DNA from: Glycine soja
Lineage: Eukaryota > Streptophyta > Magnoliopsida > Fabales > Fabaceae
NCBI RefSeq assembly: GCF_004193775.1
Contig: NC_041016.1
Span: 10,565,395 to 10,629,394, forward strand
DNA: 64,000 bases
Reading direction: 5' to 3'
The notes below the pieces were generated by a model. The model was not told where the DNA came from and did not search any database. It was given only the letters and a program-made list of their open reading frames with translations. This document shows positions 22,323 through 34,689 of the stretch, piece after piece. A program made the translations under genes and the position numbers. Each line of letters begins with the position of its first letter. Positions within the stretch are counted from its first letter, which is position 1.

Positions 22323-24157
22323 GATGATGCCTCAATTCATTGTTCTCTTTATCTCTTGTAAGCTACTATAGCTCTTAGTTTTTGCCAAGTCTAGGGCCAT
22401 TTTCTTGATGAGATTACCTAGATTTAGGTGGCATTAGTAGCTAGAAGTTGCCATTTCAAGTTCATGTAACAATAGCTGGATAACAAACATATACTAGTGC
22501 CTAATATGTTGGTGATCTTTGGTTTTGATCAATCAATAATGCATCCATTTTTTTGGTTGCATAATTCATCCAAATATCTAATGTATTTGCTGAACTGTAC
22601 TTTTTTTTTTCCTTTCCCGATAAGCTTGCTTGAATGTACTAGTACTCGTTCACCATGGTTAAGAAAGTATTTGCAAAGAGGGATAACTTAGTATTTCGAA
22701 AGAATAATAATTCATAAAGTGTATTGAGAAATCTTGTAAAGACAGAAATATCTTTGTAAAAGAATGAAGTGGAGTCTTGGAAGACTAAGGAAAAAAGTTT
22801 TGTTAACGAGTATTTTTAACACTGGTTGAGAAACATTTGTTCTTATTTATAAGATGTCTTTATTACATAAAATTAAAAATTGAATGATTTAATATTTTTA
22901 TTTTTATTTGAGAAAGGCTAATTAGTGTCTTAAGGATGATCAAGTACAATAAGTAGAAATTATTAAATAGACAACAAAATTTATATGATTTTTAAGTAAT
23001 TAAAAGCATTTAATATGATTTGTTAAAAGTTATCTACCCGTTGTCTGGGGGAAACTCATTATTAAGATCCTTAATTAAATACAATTTTGTTTTATTTAAT
23101 ATTTTAATTTTATATTCTTCAATAATATCTTAAAACATTTGTTAATGATTATTTAATAAAATGAAAAGGGGGCATTCTACTTGTTAGTGCTTATTTTTAA
23201 CTGCACATCAATATTTTCGTGGGACTTAGTGTTAGATTGCGTTCATCCGGAAGCTAAATAATTTCTTACTGCTGATTTTTTAAAAATACAAAATGTGATC
23301 GGGGAAATTAAGAGAAAAAAAATTAAGTTATATGAAAGTATCGTAGCACAAGTTATAATATTACTATAGTGATGTGCTTTTGTTTTCATGTAGTGACTAA
23401 TGTTTTCCACCAAAAAAAAATGTAGTGATTAATGTTCAATACTAAAAAGGATATTGGTGGCTAAATAGTTTATACATGAAATTAGTAAAATGATTTTGTT
23501 TATTCCTTAAATTTATTTACACGTCGATAATATATTTATCTACTTAAATAATTATTTCGTAGATTTTCACACAATGATACCTCAATCTTTTGTTCTCTTT
23601 ATCTCGTTTTTAGGTGCTAGCTCTTTAATCATGTAATAGACTCGTTTGCATGACAATGTTACACAAGCATGTTAACAAGGCTAAAAAAATATCGGAATAA
23701 TTGGCATAGAACAACAATAAACCGATTTGTCTAAGTTTAAGAAAGCATACTTCATAAAGGATAACTAGCAGAAAATAAAATAGACAATACGTAAAATGGG
23801 GGAATATTTCATCTTGGTTCTTTACATTGTACAAGACCATCCTCAAACTATGGGGGGAAAATATATATATATGCTTGAAGGATGCGAGCTATTAGCTTTT
23901 GAATTAAATATGTAACCAGTTGATGTATATGGATTATGGCTAGAAGCCCAGGAATCACCAATATAAAACCAAGGAAAAATTAGTGATGTTTCACCCTGCT
24001 AGATTTTCTCTATTACTATATCTCGTGTAACAATGGATAATTCCAGGAAGAGAAATCACTGGCTTGTCTTTTCCATACAATTTCGTTTATTTTTGCAAGG
24101 TCATTAAATGAGAAACCCCTGCCTGTGAATAAGATGATGTATCTTGTATGAGTTTGA
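22323..24157. other. Intergenic between convergent HDH and PPR genes
   Basis: The first ~400 bp are probably HDH 3' UTR. The rest is AT-rich and without a recognisable gene. Confidence 0.5.
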
Positions 24158-24379
24158 AACAGACCCTATCAGGAATTAAATTATCAGAATCTACAAGAAA
24201 AGAGATTTGTAACAGACCCTGTTCATGGGATTCCCAAGAGGAAAGTTCCAAATCCCAATGCAGGAAAACTTGAGTTTGTTCCTAACAAACTTGCAAGTCT
24301 ACCTGTTCTGGAGCATGCTTTAGCCACTGCACTTGAAGCAGCGCATCTGGTTGCAACCAAGTTCATCCGATGGCCATAA
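24158..24379 (+). pseudogene. Unidentified coding-like fragment
   Basis: An open stretch of 73 codons without an ATG start reads RFVTDPVHGIPKRKVPNPNA, LEFVPNKLASLPVLEHALAT and LEAAHLVATKFIRWP-stop. The residue mix and even codon use look like real protein rather than chance in this AT-rich DNA. I do not recognise the family, and no neighbouring exons were found. It is probably a captured or left-over gene fragment. Confidence 0.3.
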
Positions 24380-24481
24380 TCATAAAATGCTCAGCCTCAG
24401 CTATAGATTAAATAGCATCAGAAGAATCCTGAGAAAGCCTACTTACAAATGATTTCTGCTTGATAAGAATGTACAACAATT

Positions 24482-24652
24482 GAGGGCGAGCCCTGGTGCA
24501 GCGGTAAAGTTGTGCCTTGGTGACTTGTTGGTCATGGATTCGAATCCGGAAACAGCCTCTTTGCATATGCAAGGGTAAGGCTGCGTACAATATCCCTCCC
24601 CCATACCTTCGCATAGCGAAGAGCCTCTGGGCAATGGGGTACGAAGTTTTTT
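24482..24652 (+). mobile_element. Au-type SINE
   Basis: This 171-bp element starts GAGGGCGAGCCCTGGTGCAG and ends GGGGTACGAAGTTTTTT. It contains a pol III B-box-like GATTCGAATCC and the conserved GCATATGCAAGGGTAAGGC and CCATACCTTCGCATAGCGAA segments of the Au SINE family, known from many flowering plants. A perfect 17-bp target-site duplication, AAGAATGTACAACAATT, flanks it (24465-24481 and 24653-24669), which shows a fairly recent insertion. It lies 16 bp past the stop codon of the PPR gene, opposite in strand, so it should fall in that gene's 3' UTR. Confidence 0.96.
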
Positions 24653-24684
24653 AAGAATGTACAACAATTATTGTGTTTTCTCTG

Positions 24685-27520
24685 TCATCTTAAAGGGCTA
24701 ACAACCCAACCAGTAATAGGATTCTGCCGGCGAAACCTCAACTTCCCGTGTCCACCACTTTGCAATCGTTCAAGCACTGCATACGTAATTGAATCTGGTG
24801 TCAACCCTTGCTGCTTGAGTTTTGCATAGAGGTCCACTGCCTCAGCAGTTCTTCCACTCCTTTCAAGACAGTCAAGCAAAATGTTATATGTGATTAAGTT
24901 AGGAGTGCATTCTTCAGCAAGCATTTCATCAAACAACCTACACGCCATCTCAACTTTATCCGTCTTGCCAAAACACTCAATAAGTGTACTATAAGTCACA
25001 ACATCCGGATTTAATCCTTTCTCTTGCATCTCTTTAAATCTCATGTGAGCTTCATCAACATCCCCATTCTTTCCAAGGCAATTGATCAAAGAGTTATAGG
25101 AAATGACATCAGGCTTACAATCGCTGTTCTCTAGTTCTTCAAAAAATTTAACAGCAATGTCTACTCTTCCAGCCCTGCCAAAGCTGGAGATCAAAATATT
25201 GTATGTAAATATGTCTGGTGGAGGGCCATCTTGTTTCATCTTTTCATAAAGATCATGAATGTGTGATATTTGTTTCAACCGGCCAAGAGCTGTGAATACT
25301 GTATTATACATGATAGTATCAGTGGTTATACCCTTTTCATGAATTTTATTCAGAAGGTCTATAGCTTCTGTCATTTTACCGGCACTGCATAAACTCTCCA
25401 ACATGGACATGCAAGCATCTTTGTCACCCTTGTCATGAAAGTTCCACATGTTGCAAAATAACCTATGTGCTTCAGAAGCATGACCCACTTTACTTAAAGT
25501 CCTAACAAAATATGCATATATCTGCTTATTGATATATTTCTTTGATATGTCCACAATATTGTCTAGCTTATTAAGCTTCCCTTCAGCAACCAGAAGATTC
25601 AAAATCACACTGTACGTAAATTCATTAGGCTGAATATCATTCTCCACCATTTTTGAGAAAAGCAGAACAGCTTTGTCAACCATTCGCCCCTTGGCAAGTG
25701 CCTCAATCATAGTATTATAACCAATCAAATTAGGAGTACAGCCCTTTGCTAACATTGCCTGAAAAAGTGCTAGCGCCTCATCAGTTTTGCTAGATTTCCC
25801 AGTCATTCTGATCATAATAGTGTAAGTGAACACATCAGGCTCGCAATGCCTCCGCTTCATGTCCTCAAAAACTTTATATGCTTTATCCACCTGCCGAAAC
25901 AGCACATATAACAATAACTGATAAACAGGACAACAGAAGTAAAATGCACATTCCAAAAACAATTTACAACACTAGTGGAACTCAATTAGATGTCCATCAA
26001 TCTATCCATACAAGCCTCTCCTAGAGCCTGCAGGGCAACATACCAATGCAAACTTCAGACAAAAAGAGAGTATATGATATATGTACTTGTGAAAGGCTCT
26101 GTTTGAATAAATTTCTTCATAAGCTCTTATAGAAGATGAAAATAAGAAGCTAAAATGAACCGAACTTATGCACTCTTATAAAAGTTATCCCATTTAACTT
26201 TTCCAAAAGCTGAAGTGCATAAGTTGTTTTAGCTTGTGGGAGAAACAGAAACCCAATTCATTTTACTTTTTTTTTTTCTCTTAAATGTTCATAAATTGTT
26301 TTCAACTTATTCGAATAAACTCTCCTAATGAAAACACCCTTCAACATATATGAAAACAATTTAATCCTATTTCTTCTTTGATTATAAAACAACTCTTACA
26401 CAAGTAGTCACATGATGAGTACTTATCTAATAAGCACTTAATTAAGACGTTTGAAATCCAACCCTTCAAACTGAGCTACACAATAGCACTAAATAATTAA
26501 AATTTATCCAAAAGGGTGTCAGATTTAATCCAAACAATTGAAAATTTCAAAAAGAAAGGGAAACACATTGCAATAGCAATCCTTTTCATCCTTGGTCAAA
26601 ACATCCAAAAGCATGCTGTAACTAAACAATTAAGATGTCTGAAAAATAATGAAACCCAACCCACCAAACTCTGGTACAAGCTAGCACTAAATACTTAAAC
26701 TTTATCCAAAAGGGTGTCAGGTTCAATCCAAACAGTAGAAAAATTCAGAGAGAAAGGGTAACACATTGCAACAGCAAACCTTTTCATCCTTGGCCAGAGC
26801 ATCCAAAAGCATGTTATAACCAAAAATGTCCAACCTATACCCATGCCTAATCATATCCAAGTAAACCCTAAACGCAGTAGAAGAATCCAGGGCCCTCAAA
26901 TACGCCTGAAGCAAGCACTTGTAGGTGTAAGCATTGAGCCTCAGGTCCCACTTCTTGACGAGCGAAACGCAGCGTTCCAAGTCCTCGCCGGCGCCGAAGA
27001 ACCCGACGAGGATGTTGACGGTGGAGATGGAGCCGCGGACAGCGCGGCGGTCCATGTCATGGAGGAGCGAGCGCGCCTGGTCGAAGCGCGCGGGGTTGGT
27101 GGATTTGGAGAGGATGAGGAAGAGGCGGTTGTAGGTGAAGGACTCGTGGCGGAAGCTAGGGTTTAGGGAGGGACAAAATTGGAAGAATCGGAGGGCGAGG
27201 GAGGGGTGTTTGAGGGCCTTGAGGATTTCGGAGGCTTCGAGAGGGGTGAGGGAGAGGGAGAGGGAGGAGAGGTAGTCGGAGAGGTCGGAGAAGGGGTCGG
27301 AGAGGGTGGTGGAGGGGGAAGGTGGGGAGAGGAGGATTTGGGTGGCCTTGCAGATTAGGTCGCGCCGGGGGAGGAGGTAGCCGCGCGGGTCAGAAGGGAG
27401 GGGCGGCGGAACGGTTACTTCCGCCGCGAGGGAGCGGCCTGTGGCGGTGGTTGAGGTTATCTTGGCAGTGTACTTTGTGGCGAAGTGGCGGCGGAGGTGG
27501 AGGAGATGTGGCGGCCTCAT
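24685..27520 (-). CDS. P-class PPR protein, At1g51965 (ABO5)-like, mitochondrial
   Basis: Two exons, 27520-26780 and 25890-24685, give 1,947 nt and 648 aa. The N-terminus (MRPPHLLHLRRHFATKY) is Arg-rich and lacks acidic residues, like a mitochondrial presequence. About a dozen 35-residue P-type repeats follow, such as CEPDVFTYTIMIRMTGK, PPDIFTYNILISSFGRAG and NPDVVTYSTLIECFGKT. There is no E or DYW editing domain. The C-terminus RRQNPITGWVVSPLR and the repeat order match Arabidopsis At1g51965 (ABA OVERLY SENSITIVE 5), which is needed for splicing of mitochondrial nad2 intron 3. That role here is inferred from orthology. Exon 1 is much more GC-rich than its surroundings. The single intron carries a MITE and a copy of the exon 1 end. 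Confidence 0.93.
26095..26330. mobile_element. MITE-like element in the PPR intron
   Basis: The ends resemble each other inverted: TGTTTGAATAAATTTCTTCA on the left and ATTCGAATAAACTCTCC on the right. The inside carries CTTATGCACTC..AGTGCATAAG arms. Similar elements lie in introns at 31905-32095 and 51940-52175. No transposase is encoded and the target-site duplication is unclear. Confidence 0.5.
26435..26820. repeat. Tandem duplication across the PPR exon 1 end
   Basis: The stretch at about 26620-26820 (exon 1 end plus start of the intron) has a diverged copy at about 26435-26619 in the intron. Shared text includes TTATCCAAAAGGGTGTCAG, ACACATTGCAA and CCTTTTCATCCTTGG. In the copy the donor reads GATTGC on the minus strand instead of GTTTGC, so it cannot act as a GT splice donor. 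Confidence 0.85.
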
Positions 27521-28808
27521 CTGTGAGTTGGGTTTGGTGGGGTTATGGTGACAGTGTTGTGTTGGGTTCTACTGCTTCGGCATGCAACAAGAACTTCGAT
27601 GCTTCCCTACTCGTCCAAGATGCAGGTTTTGCCGGTGTTTTTTTTATTATTTATTTTGTGAGCAGGTTTTTGGTCTTTTAAAAATGTTTTTTTTTTTTTA
27701 TTTATGGTGTGTTCATTCGTAGAGAAAGAAAATAGAAAAAGAGAAAAAATAAATGATAAAATGGCGTAAGATTCATATTTTTATATTTTATTTTAATTTT
27801 AATTCATTTTTTTATTAATGATAAAGAAGAAAATGTAGATAAAAATTTATGCTTCTAAATTCTTTTGATTTAGAACATTTTTGTATAGTTATTTACATTA
27901 AATCGTAAAAAAATCTATGTTATCAGTTACCAGACTTGTTTTGTAAATTCTCTGTAGTAAATTTTCAAAGATACATAAATTACTGAATTTATCTTGTATA
28001 TTAATTTTTTTAATTGTTTATTTATTTTTGGGTGATCTACCAGTTTGTATAATATTTTTTTATTTTTTTAAAAAAAATGTTTGATCTAAAGTGTGTCTGG
28101 TAGTGTCAAAAAGACAAAAACTAATTTACATACAGGTTGAGCTTCCCTTGGATTCAGGTTGAGCTTTAAACCTAATCTATAACGGAATTCTTACGATATA
28201 ATCTACTTTAAGTCTTCAAAAACTAATTTTAATAATGACTTTTTTAAAAGATTAACGCAGTAGCAGGCAATATATGAAGAATCCATTCAAAAGTGTATAC
28301 CCTATTTTACCTCATCTGTTAGTGTTACTGAAAACGAATGTACTTTAGAATGGGGATAGAAGCTAGACAACATTCACATGGCTGGCGTGCTTCATAGTCA
28401 GTCAATCGACAATCATGGGGAAGATGAGCACAATGTCAACAAATGGTGAGCTCGTGTTATATGAAAATAATGCTCTGCTCATTATTCAGAAACAGGAAGG
28501 CAAATTTCATTATTTTACAATAAAATTGAAATAATTTGGATCAAAATGACAACCACGGGGTACACCCATTATTGTAAATAAATGGCTGGAATAATAACAC
28601 ATCTACTATGACTATCTACGTCCTGATTAAACACGGGGGCACAATGCTTCACATTTAAACAACATCGGTACAATAATCCCCTATCCTCTAAGACCCAAAT
28701 CCTGATTGGACTAGTTTCCAATACCTCATATTATGAATATAGTAATTGGCTACACCGGTCCATTCGTTGGTTGAAAAGATTCGTCTTCGTACGCACCATG
28801 ATCCATGC
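27521..28808. other. Intergenic: PPR promoter and 3' flank of the next gene
   Basis: PPR transcription starts somewhere above 27520. Then comes AT-rich DNA without a gene. About 28430-28808 is probably 3' UTR and flank of the membrane-protein gene. Nothing else was recognised. Confidence 0.5.
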
Positions 28809-31800
28809 CTAATCAAGCTTGACATTAGAATATAGAAGCGTGTCCCTTGTAAGCGGCATATTCATGAGGTAGCATATCTGCCAGCAAAGAAATTAATTAA
28901 TTAATATTATGCATCAATCTCAACATTACCTATCCACCATAGCATCATTAATGACGGATCCTAAAGTACCTTATGCATGATTATCCTTGATTCTTCATAG
29001 AGAGAAGAATTATCCAAATAAGAAACTAACACTTTTTCTGATACTTGCACCCATCGTCCAAACAAAAGAATCATTTAAATACTACAAGAAATTACCACTA
29101 GGATTTCAATCCTTTTCAAGTATTTGCTAAGAAAGGTTACTACCCTGCCCCTGCTCTAATCTAAATAAAGATTGTCTTCCAATATTTAGCTAGGCCTTAA
29201 TGACAGATTTTAAACCATACAGAAAAGGAAATTCTTTTTTGAATTTCCATTTTTATCTAATATATTATAATATAACTATTAACTAGTATCATTATTTCAC
29301 TAATACTTACCCCCATAAAGGTTGAAATGAGCAATATTATTCCTGTTACCCAAGCAAGGGTTCTCCTAACCAGCACCACTTCTGGCAATGTTGCATTCAC
29401 TGCATTTGTTTCTGCCAACCATCGAGCATACGGATGGTGAGGAGTAAAGATCACATCAAACTTCTTGCCCGACTCTTGAGTAGTGGCCACATGACAGTAT
29501 ATAATTCCAACAATTTGACCTGCTCAGTCATTGATCATTAGGAGGTTAAAAAAAGGAGATGAGTTTTTTAGATCAATACAGTTGACATCTGATATAATCT
29601 GAAGAATGAATGATCAGCTAAGACTTTGCTAGTTATTTGACTAGGTTTTCTATATTAAAGCAAATCATTACCAATATTGTAAGGCTTTAATTTAAAATCA
29701 AACAGCAATTATTTTAGCCTAGCAAAATTGACCTTTGTATGCTTCTTGCAATGAACTAAATATCTTTGTCATAGTTGCATACAACAATTCAACTCCATGC
29801 TGAGCAATACTTTCAGTTTCATATTGCTCTTGCAAAACCTGCACCATATTAGTCAACAAAACAATTAAAATCCATGTATATAACATCAACAGTCAACACG
29901 TTTTTTATTGATTATTGGTTATGTTCACAAACTAAATAACAACAGTCAACATCATCTGTTTCTCTCAAATTTGCATTCATATACACTTATTATGTTGCCA
30001 TGTTATCAAGCAAATAGAAAAAAGTGTCAACTGAGTATTGAAAAAAATATATAGCTTGGCAGGACTTGGGATACAAAATTTCTCAGGTAGCATAGTTTAA
30101 GCTGAGAAAGAACAAGTACATTGGATAATGGCTCGTGTTCAGTTCAGGTCAGCATGGTTTAAACTTTAAACTCTCCCAGTCACAAAAAGGAAAATGGTTT
30201 TCTTTCAATATTTTCATTCTAATTTTAAAATTAAAGTCATTTCAATTTTATCATATTCCAAATTCTAGAACAATAGAAATAATAAGGAATATCCTTAAAG
30301 AACATCAAATCTAAAAGTAAATAAATTATCCTTATAAGACTAATATTGTGGCAATTAGCTTTTGTATAGAGTTATGTTCTTATCCTCTCCCCAGGAAGCA
30401 CTAACAATTGCAGATTGCGGAATATGCTGGAAAGCCAGTAATCCACTACATTGGATAACGTTGCAGGTAAATAGCACATGTCACAAGGCAGTTCTTCCCA
30501 AAATTCAAAAGAAAAAAGGTAGAGAAGAATAAGAAAAGGTGTGAAGATGAACATGACATACCTTAATGCCATTAAAGCATCCAGTTAACAACTCAGCAGG
30601 ACCCTTTGCACTCTGTGATAAATTGTCATGCATTTGAATTGCTCTTTGGACATTATGTGTGAGAGACATAAGACCTACGATGAACTTCCTTTCTGCTTTC
30701 TGCAAAAACAAGCAAGTAAACCTCCCAATTAGTCTTGACACATTCACATATAATTAAAAAAATATACCTTAAAATCCTCATTATACCTTTGACATATGGA
30801 GATTCACTGAGGCACCATTTGCCAATGGAATGGTAAGCACTCCATTTAATGGCTCAAGGGCATCAGGAGCATATGACCCACCTATCAAAGAAGACTAAGA
30901 AAACAATGAAAAAGTCATTTTCAAATATAACATGATAATCAAATAATACAGAAATAGTTACAAGTATAATATAAATCAAAACTAACAAAATCACTAATTT
31001 CTTTGTCAGTCCAGTCTTCCAGTTGTTCATCCAAAGAAACCACAGAAACATCAGTTTCATCTGCATAAAAAAAAAATGAAAGTGAAAAACCTCTTACAAA
31101 AAATTATGAAATCATTGGTAGTGCCTACCACCATTTTCATTATATTCTCTTTCTTTTTCGAAATGAACTTTTCAAAGCCTAACCTGGAAGTTGAATGCCA
31201 ACTTTATCTGAATTTGTACTCCAAAATGAATTGCTGAACATTGGATTATCCTGGACAATTTTTCCAAGAGCTGCATTCATAATCCATTACTGTTATCTTT
31301 TTACGAAACAGAGAACATAATATAGAAATTGATTATTCTATTTAATACAAGGCCAGAGACCATTGATTCCATTTACTTCCAGCAAAAACACAGCACGGGG
31401 CCTCTTGAATGGGTTAGGAATTAGAACCTCATTCAACTGCACAAAGACATGATATTATCATCAATCAAACCTATAAAAGAAGTATGATGTAACATGAATA
31501 ATGCAGTAAAAACAGAACATCACTAATGATTTCAAGAACCTTGGATGAGCTGGCAGCAGAAAAGGTGGAAGGAGGTGCAAAACCAAGCAAGACTGACACA
31601 GCAGCACCAACTTCTTGAAGCAACATTGAAGGTTGCTGCAAAGTGAAATAAACCCAGTGAGATCATTATATTGATTTAACCATTACAACAGAATGCAGTA
31701 ATCTCATTAGTGAAACTAAGGGGAACATGGAAAAGATGAAAATGAAGAGAGTATTTAACCTTAATTAGTTAATTCCAATATGAATCTCTCCCAAAATGAA

Positions 31801-32643
31801 CAAAAGTAAAGAGAAAATTCTAAAATAAACTTATTGTAATTTAACAAGGTCTACTTTATCTGAACTAAAGGAAGCAGTCCACTAACCTACTTTATTAGGG
31901 CCATATTTGAATCAACTTCTCAATAAAAACTTATAGAACAATAAAATAAAGTAAAATGAATTACGCTTCCTCCATAAGTTAAAATCAGTTTTTGGAGAAG
32001 CTACGTGAGAGAGTTTTTATAAATTAGCTTATACAAAAGCTAATTTTAACTTTTACAAGAAGCTTAATTCATTTATTCAAATAGACTCTACCTTTTCCAT
32101 CTATTGAAAGTTCTAACACATTCATCAAGTGTCACTTCCCCGGGCATTTCCAACACTAACGACTAGGCTCAAATTGCATGATTTATTCATAACATTACAA
32201 AAATGGATTTTTTTAAAAAAATTAAATAAAATAAAATTGTTCGTACCTAAATTTTTAAAATCAACTGAAAATCAAACTTCAATAAATGTGAATTCAAATA
32301 AACGACTGAAATTTGCATTGATCAGCGAGTTGAATTGGAAGATAAAATAAAATGCAGAAACGAGACAAAAGAAGAATCTGAACCTCATCGTTGGATGATC
32401 TAGCGCGAAGGAATTGATTACTGGAGCTATCGACGAAGAAGACGGAACCAGAAGCCTCACCCTGCGATAATACACAGACAACCGAATCAAACAAAGAGAA
32501 AATCGTTAGATCGAAACCGAACCGCCATCAAGTGCTGACGAGATTGAAGAGAATACTGAGATAGAGAAACGAACCTTGATTTCAGGAGAGAATAAAGAGA
32601 CAATGAGGAGAAGGCTCCAAATGACGGAAACGCGAAACTCCAT
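28809..32643 (-). CDS. Plant type I membrane protein (DUF7794-like)
   Basis: Eleven exons: 32643-32575, 32461-32384, 31635-31540, 31436-31361, 31270-31184, 31060-30987, 30894-30787, 30699-30562, 29838-29733, 29519-29311, 28877-28809. They give 1,110 nt, 369 aa, with phases that all fit. A signal peptide (MEFRVSVIWSLLLIVSLF) is followed by a lumenal domain with EASGSVFFVDSS, EVGAAVSVLLGFAPPSTFS, NEVLIPNPFKRPRAVFLLE and GGSYAPDALEPLNGVLTIPL. One membrane span near residues 331-352 (LAWVTGIILLISTFMG) leads to a short tail, NMPLTRDTLLYSNVKLD. This is a conserved plant family of unknown role, probably in the endomembrane system. The span and tail resemble those of V-ATPase accessory protein ATP6AP2, which is inference only. 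Confidence 0.82.
31905..32095. mobile_element. MITE-like element in intron 2 of the membrane-protein gene
   Basis: The ends TATTTGAATCAACTTCTCAA (left) and TTCATTTATTCAAATAGA (right) are imperfect inverted repeats. The inside has AAAAGCTAATTTTAAC-type text shared with the copy at 51940-52175. No coding sequence is present. Confidence 0.45.
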
Positions 32644-34689
32644 CGCAGAGACAGAGAGAGAGAGAGATCCAGAGGTTCCACTTCAGCAACGTGCTTCGTT
32701 ATTTCTCGCAATAATGAAACGTCAATCGCACTCGGAAGACAGAGGGCTCATTTGGGCTTTCTCATGTGACAAGCCCAATATGACAATGGCATCACTGGGC
32801 CTTAAAAAAGCAAAATCTATTGCCTGCTATTGGTTTCCCTTTGTTGCTATTTAAACCTCCAAACCAAGAAAAAGACCTCCTTACCCCCACCCTTTCCCCT
32901 ACCCTCCCTCTAAAAACACCCCCACCCCAGTGGACACACCCTTACCCTCTTCCTCTACTTCTCTCACTCTCTTCAGCTAAGTCTTTTTTCAAATTTTGGC
33001 CACCTAAGTCTCCTCTATCTCCTTAAAGCTCAACATTTCATTCTCCTTCACCAATCGTGCTGCCTAAACCCCATTATTTTCTTAAATGGTGATTAAGTTT
33101 ATATTTTTAAGTGCAGTGTGCCACGTAGATGATGTATTAGGCACATTGGACAAGTCAACTTGAAGGAGGACAGGACAAGTCCATCCTATGTAGACGAGTA
33201 CCACTAACAACTTTTTGCTCGTAGATAGAGAGTTATGACAGTGGTGCGCAAGCAGAGGTGTTGAAGGAAAATACATAGACAATTGAGAGCCCATGAACTG
33301 TTCACCCCCTTACAGTGGAGGACTGCGCAAGTCAACATTTGCCATGCAAGTTGGGATATGGACATAGGGTGTTTTGGGGTGTGCCAAGGACTCAATGTTG
33401 GCTCATCTCGTACGTGCACAATTTGGCAATGTCCAGGGGATTCCTCAATCCCTTGGCGTGATTACATAGGTGCCCTTTTTTGAGGATGTTGATGAGCATT
33501 ATTGACAATGGACTGAGAACACCATTCATGCCCCACTTCAAGGACCCGCTTATGCCTAATGGTGTCCCACGGATGTGCATTGACGATTATTGCAGTGGTT
33601 TTACGCCTGCTCTCATCCATACATCCTGTCCCCAATAATAGCCCCCCTTATGCCTTATCGACTTGCTACAACAGTCAGCATGCAAACACCCAGATAACCA
33701 TTTCCAGGCAGATAATTCACATGATTATCGTGTAAGTATCTTTATATCTCTGTCTTTTGTGTTGTATAATTTCCTTGTACTTATATTCTTTTTGGTAGAC
33801 GATGTTTGAGAGTGTCACTCACAATTTTCAAACCATATTAGATTTAAGGCAAGTGACCCTTGGAAATGAGGCTTTTGAGGATATAGAGTATTGGGTATTG
33901 ATGAGGTGGGCATAAGAACACTTCAAGAGCACGCACATAGTGGAGGAGGAAGACTAGTCGATGATTTATGTTTTGTATTAGACATTTTGTGTTTTAGTGG
34001 AGGAGATAAATGAATGATTTTTTAATGTGGGGTTAGAAACAAGTTAAAGAATATTAAATAAATCCTATTAAATATTTGAGTCTAATTAATTCATAAATAA
34101 ATTTTGGATGACTTTTTGTATTTGTGGTACAATAAATAGTTTTTTTTATAAAAAAATATTTTTTATATAAATTAATGCTTAGGGCAACCAAAAATCTATT
34201 AGAAAGAAACAAATTTGAGGTGTCGAGAAATCTAAACCAACTAAACAACATTGTGTTAGGTTGGTTCGAGTTTTTATGTAAGACGAATTATTTGTTTTAA
34301 CCATTAGATTATAAGAAAATGTATTATGAAGCTAAAAAATAACTTAAAAGAGTTACTTTTAGAATAATTGATCCATTCTCACATAAAAAAAAATATATAA
34401 ATTTGTGCAATGAACATTATAATTTTGTAAAAACTTGTGATATTTTTCTTTGATGAAAACATTATCAAGGTCAACTACAATTTAGGGCCTTAGACTTTAG
34501 GCCCACCAGTAAAAAAATTGTTATTAACTTTTATAAAGCAAAAAAGACAACATATATTAACAAAAAAAGGCCACATTAGTAAAAAAAAAAAGCCTAATTT
34601 ATAATTCTCTCATTTAAAAATAAAAATTTCTTAAAATTTATTAGGCCTCACTTACCATTGGACCGATCTTGAATATTATTGTTAACCGT
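32644..34689. other. Intergenic, with one GC-richer unidentified block
   Basis: 32644-32800 is the promoter of the membrane-protein gene. 32870-33060 is C/T-rich. 33100-33960 is clearly less AT-rich than its flanks and has coding-like pieces on both strands, such as NGLRTPFMPHFKDPLMPNG on plus at about 33508-33564. I cannot assign it to a gene or transposon family; an old transposon is likely. 34000-34689 is AT-rich with nothing recognised. Confidence 0.4.

Noticed and set aside
26843..27681. Long plus-strand frames over PPR exon 1
   Set aside because: They are antisense shadows of a GC-rich exon, with low-complexity Gly/Arg-rich translations.
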